Positions 17,586 to 19,082 of a stretch of 19,082 nucleotides of DNA are shown here, one piece after another. A program made the translations under genes and the position numbers. The stretch spans positions 1 through 19,082 of the forward strand of contig JBNKIW010000046.1 of assembly GCA_050290865.1 (NCBI GenBank). Reading direction: 5' to 3'. How positions within the stretch are numbered: the stretch's first letter is position 1; each line of letters opens with the position of its first letter. Source of the DNA: JARRLC01 sp050290865. GTDB taxonomy: Bacteria > Pseudomonadota > Alphaproteobacteria > Rhizobiales > Rhodomicrobiaceae. A model generated the notes under the pieces. The model worked only from the letters and a program-made list of their open reading frames with translations, had not been told where the DNA came from and made no database searches.

Positions 17586-17693
17586 GGTGTGGGGCCGAGA
17601 CGGGGGAGCGCTTGCGGAATTGGGAGTACCTGCGGACCGACGAAGAATTTGCGCAGGTCCGGCTCCTTGAAGGGCTAGGGCTGTTCAACGCTC
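17586..17693 (+). other. Gap between phosphomutase and IS debris; short remnant-like ORF
   Basis: A plus-strand frame from about 17610 to the TGA at 17704-17706 reads LRNWEYLRTDEEFAQVRLLE then GLGLFNALNST. It has no good start or ribosome binding site and I do not recognise it. AGGGCT occurs twice in tandem at about 17670-17681, followed by GTTCAACG, where the right end of the ISAs1 remnant would be expected, but no matching inverted repeat or target duplication was found. Confidence 0.2.
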
Positions 17694-18281
17694 TCAACTC
17701 AACTTGAACTGAAGCAGCCCCTCGACGCCGCTGAGGGCTGCCCGGTACCGGTCTTGTACGAACGATCCGGCCGCGTTGATACGGAGGATATTGAAGGCGA
17801 AGCTGCGCAGGCGGGCGAATATGCCGGGATTGGCGCGGATGCGGGAGGCGTCCTCGTCGAAGGCTACATCGCGGGGATAATGGCTGCGGTTTTCGATGTC
17901 CCGGTGGCTGCGGATGGCCTCGGCCAGGACGCTCGCTGGAGCGGGCTTTGAAGAGGGGTAAAAAGCGACGTTGGACGTCGTGTCCCATAGGCCGGTCTTG
18001 GAATTGCGCTTGTGCGTGGTGCGGGTGACCTGGATGATGGATGCGACGAGGTCTTTCCATTCGGTTCCGGCAACGGCATTGCGCGCATCGAAAACGGCGA
18101 CCGTGCGGGTCTCGCTGCGATTGTGTCCGTGGTCTGTGGACTTTGTGGCATCAAGAGGCTGTTCCGTGGCGGCGATGCCTTGCGCCGTTTCATGCAAGGC
18201 AGGCTGGTTGTCCTTGATTTGAACGATCAGATGGGCGCCCGCTTCCTTGGCGGCTTGGAGAGTTTTTTGCCTGCCTAGCAA
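17694..18281 (-). pseudogene. 5'-truncated ISAs1 family transposase
   Basis: The 195 residues match the C-terminal half of ISAs1-type DDE transposases: RQKTLQAAKEAGAHLIVQIKDNQPAL, then HGHNRSETRTVAVFDA, and the third catalytic acid with its surrounding motif RSHRDIENRSHYPRDVAFDEDASRIR, followed by LRSFAFNILRIN. Family members have about 370-380 residues, so roughly the N-terminal half, including the first two catalytic aspartates, is missing. The apparent TTG start is simply the first codon after the junction with the ISL3 fragment, not a real start. The remaining frame is open and therefore fairly recent. The protein cannot transpose the element. Confidence 0.85.
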
Positions 18282-18499
18282 AATCTGTGGGTGATTTCCG
18301 GTTCTGGAAGACCGCCCAATGAGTGATAGAGAGCCATGTCTATGGTTTTAAACTGGCGGAACCCATAGGATTTTCTTATGGTGAGTTTTGCCTTGTTGTT
18401 CAAACCTTCGACGATGCCGGAGGAAAACACGCCTTTGGCCTTGAACCAGTTGAGGATGAGGGGCTTGTGGCGGCGGATGGTGCGGGCTTCGCGTTTCAA
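18275..18499 (-). pseudogene. 5'-truncated ISL3 family transposase fragment
   Basis: The 74 residues are the C-terminal end of an ISL3 family transposase: RTIRRHKPLILNWFKAKG, SSGIVEGLNNKAKLTIRKSYGFR, and the terminal ALYHSLGGLPEPEITHRFC, which is the usual family end. More than 300 upstream residues are missing; upstream of residue 1 the frame soon loses similarity. Its TAG stop (18275-18277) overlaps the first codons of the ISAs1 remnant, so the two were joined at this point. No ribosome binding site precedes the apparent start. Confidence 0.85.
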
Positions 18500-18752
18500 G
18501 GGGCTTCTTTTGAATCCTGTATGGACGCTCGGCGCCCGCCCAACTCCCTACGGCGTCAGTATCATCCCTTTGTTCGACCGCAGACCATCCCTTCGCCCCG
18601 ACCTGCGCATCCGTTGAGCCGTCGGCGGAGCGGCGGTCAAGGATGGGCGCTCCTTCAGCGGCCACCCGCAGGGCTCGTTCTTGACGGCCGCGAGCACGGC
18701 GGCATCATGTGGCGCGTCGGGGCCAAGGGGCTCCCCAGCAGGGAAACGCGCT
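18500..18752. other. Non-coding IS debris between the two ISL3 pieces
   Basis: No frame here gives a recognisable protein. GTCAAGGA (near 18637) and TTCTTGAC (near 18680) form an imperfect inverted repeat, and AAGGGATGATACTGACG lies on the minus strand near 18558-18574; either could belong to an element end, but I cannot assign them. The last bases, ending GGAAACGCGCT, form the ribosome binding site of the gene at 18753. Confidence 0.3.
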
Positions 18753-19082
18753 ATGAGCAATGAGCTTTTTGCATCGGCCTTGGGCCTTGTTGATCCTTGG
18801 TATGTCAAGGCTGTGCAGTTCGATGTCGAAAAGCGCATGCTGACCATCAGTATAGACTTCACGAAAGGAAGCCGCTTTCCTCACAAGGGCGCCGAAGGTC
18901 TGCACAAGGTCCACGACACCGAACTCAAGCGCTACCGGCATCTGAACTTCTTCCAGCACGAGTGCTATCTCGAAGTCCGGACGCCGAGGGTGAAGCTCCC
19001 CGATGGCAGGGTGGCCACGATCATACCCGACTGGGCCGGCAAACTGTCCGGGTTCACCTTGCTTTTCGAAGCCCTCGTCTTG
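18753..19082 (+). CDS. ISL3 family transposase, N-terminal part (cut by window edge)
   Basis: The frame opens at ATG with GGAAA about ten bases upstream and continues uninterrupted for 110 codons to the window end. It reads MSNELFASALGLVDPWYVKA, then VHDTELKRYRHLNFFQHECY, LEVRTPRVKLPDG and DWAGKLSGFTLLFEALVL. The RHLNFFQ...PRVK...WAG...FTLLFE order is the N-terminal part of ISL3 transposases. The CPxCG zinc-binding cysteines found in many family members are replaced by FPHKGAEG, which I believe occurs in one ISL3 subgroup rather than being damage. Whether the gene is complete cannot be told from this window. It points away from the ISL3 C-terminal fragment. Confidence 0.85.
   Translation, partial: MSNELFASALGLVDPWYVKAVQFDVEKRMLTISIDFTKGSRFPHKGAEGLHKVHDTELKRYRHLNFFQHECYLEVRTPRVKLPDGRVATIIPDWAGKLSGFTLLFEALVL

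Larger units (their letters stand above)
17694..19082. mobile_element. Cluster of insertion-sequence remnants
   Basis: Three transposase pieces of two families (ISAs1 and ISL3) occupy the end of the window with little else between them. Two are truncated at their 5' ends and the third is cut by the window edge. Junctions are abrupt and the elements are not clearly bounded by terminal inverted repeats that I can recognise. This is the only region of the window that shows evidence of mobile DNA. Confidence 0.7.

Overview
The window looks like a GC-rich alphaproteobacterial chromosome, most likely of the order Hyphomicrobiales (Rhizobiales). The reasons are the linked ntrB-ntrC, ntrY-ntrX, hfq and hflX genes, the fused bifunctional ispDF gene beside ntrB, and a DUF2244 gene beside nth. 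I cannot name a genus. The assignment rests on gene order and protein motifs read by eye; no search was run.

Layout. Positions 1-470 hold a possible gene tail and a small unrecognised gene whose product carries seven consecutive histidines. From 10205 down to 471 on the minus strand runs a regulatory block: ntrB, ntrC, ntrY, ntrX, a class IV D-amino-acid aminotransferase gene, hfq and hflX. NtrBC and NtrYX are two sensor/regulator pairs of nitrogen (and, for NtrYX, probably redox or envelope) control. Hfq and HflX act on RNA and ribosomes. Short spacings (ntrB/ntrC 3 nt, ntrY/ntrX 11-nt overlap, hfq/hflX 1 nt) suggest coupled expression inside each pair. A 17-bp NtrC-like box and a -35/-10 pair precede ntrB.

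From 10387 the genes mostly run on the plus strand: ispDF (MEP isoprenoid pathway), a cyclic-nucleotide-binding/patatin protein whose catalytic serine and glycine-rich oxyanion loop are both lost, then a minus-strand DUF2244 membrane protein divergent from nth (endonuclease III) with overlapping start codons, an adenosine-kinase-like PfkB kinase, and a phosphomannomutase/phosphoglucomutase.

From about 17.6 kb the chromosome passes into insertion-sequence debris: a 5'-truncated ISAs1-type transposase, a 5'-truncated ISL3-type transposase abutting it, and a divergent ISL3-type transposase gene that runs off the end of the window.

The most unusual items are the predicted catalytically dead patatin/NTE-like protein, the poly-histidine small protein, the NtrC-like box at ntrB, the NtrX without a GAFTGA loop, and the nth/DUF2244 start-codon overlap. 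I saw no CRISPR array, tRNA, rRNA, defence island or clearly new multi-gene system.
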